Positions 6,507 through 6,597 of a stretch of 6,597 nucleotides of DNA are shown here, piece after piece. Within the stretch, counting starts at the first letter, position 1, and each line of letters opens with the position of its first letter. The notes under the pieces are model-generated. The model was given only the letters and a program-made list of their open reading frames with translations. It was not told the DNA's origin and did not search any database. Origin of the DNA: Synechococcales cyanobacterium PMM_0002 (GTDB lineage: Bacteria; Cyanobacteriota; Cyanobacteriia; Elainellales; Elainellaceae); assembly GCA_949127925.1 (NCBI GenBank), contig CASBQX010000357.1, positions 1 through 6,597 on the forward strand. The letters run 5' to 3'. Made by a program: the position numbers and the translations under genes.

Positions 6507-6597
6507 CTAGAGGTGATTAGAGATGCGTAGATACATGGCTAGAGATGCATAGTTCACGTCGGTCACCAACATCCAATCCGTCTCTGGGTCAGGTCGG
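6507..6597 (-). CDS. Possible 3' end of an upstream gene (partial)
   Basis: One minus-strand frame is open from the window edge for 29 codons and ends with TAG at 6509-6507; the other two minus frames have early stops near the edge. The peptide includes DPETDWMLVTDVNYASLAMY, which has a balanced, protein-like composition, but I recognise no family. The chance of a random frame staying open this long is about one in four, so support is weak. If real, the gap to the sugar transferase start would be 98 bp and the genes could be co-transcribed. Confidence 0.28.
   Translation of the reverse strand, partial: RPDPETDWMLVTDVNYASLAMYLRISNHL
6508..6552. repeat. Three phased copies of TAGAGRTGNNTAG
   Basis: TAGAGATGCGTAG (6518-6530) and TAGAGATGCATAG (6540-6552) match at 12 of 13 positions and start 22 bp apart, about two helical turns. 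A weaker copy, TAGAGGTGATTAG (6508-6520, 10 of 13), starts 10 bp before the first. They lie 100-145 bp upstream of the sugar transferase start, where an activator could bind in phase. Part of this stretch may also be coding on the minus strand (see 6507-6597). Confidence 0.5.

Noticed and set aside
1..6597. tRNA, rRNA, CRISPR array or insertion sequence
   Set aside because: I looked on both strands and saw no cloverleaf-like tRNA pattern, no regularly spaced array and no transposase or terminal repeats.

Overview
The window looks like cyanobacterial chromosome. The 8-bp palindrome GCGATCGC (HIP1, a hallmark of many cyanobacterial genomes) occurs six times in 6.6 kb, at 1121, 4034, 5469, 6263, 6281 and 6465; chance would give about 0.1. 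The protein families present (LmeA/DUF2993, a Wzc-type chain-length regulator, a short sugar-phosphate transferase and a HepC-like N-terminal domain) fit a cyanobacterium with a cell-surface polysaccharide locus. I cannot name the genus.

All five confident genes are on the minus strand, so transcription runs from right to left. From the right end the order is: the possible last codons of an upstream gene (6507-6597, doubtful); a short leader with phased repeats; a membrane-bound sugar transferase that would start repeat-unit assembly on a lipid carrier (5758-6408); a GT4 glycosyltransferase that would extend the unit (4473-5615); a 168-aa protein that looks like the N-terminal half of a HepC-type transferase without its catalytic half (3878-4384); a very strong 62-nt hairpin (3798-3859); a 445-bp stretch with a possible promoter and a 27-codon leader ORF; a Wzc-like co-polymerase/BY-kinase (1133-3352); a 383-bp intergenic region with a possible promoter, a tandem repeat and a likely gene remnant; and an LmeA/DUF2993 protein (9-749).

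Inferred joint role: the sugar transferase primes undecaprenyl-phosphate, the GT4 enzyme adds a sugar, and the Wzc-like protein controls polymer length and export. This is the usual Wzx/Wzy-dependent capsule or exopolysaccharide route. Flippase (Wzx), polymerase (Wzy) and outer-membrane exporter (Wza/OPX) genes are not in the window. The hairpin and the long leader before the Wzc gene suggest that the transferase genes and the Wzc gene are separate or separately tuned transcription units. The LmeA-like gene is probably an unrelated neighbour with its own promoter.

I see no clearly new multi-gene system. The observations most worth following are the strand-asymmetric hairpin, the HepC-like protein that stops before its catalytic domain, a Wzc-like kinase lacking both the usual tyrosine cluster and the usual oligomerisation arginines, and a probable short-chain dehydrogenase stub beside the Wzc gene.
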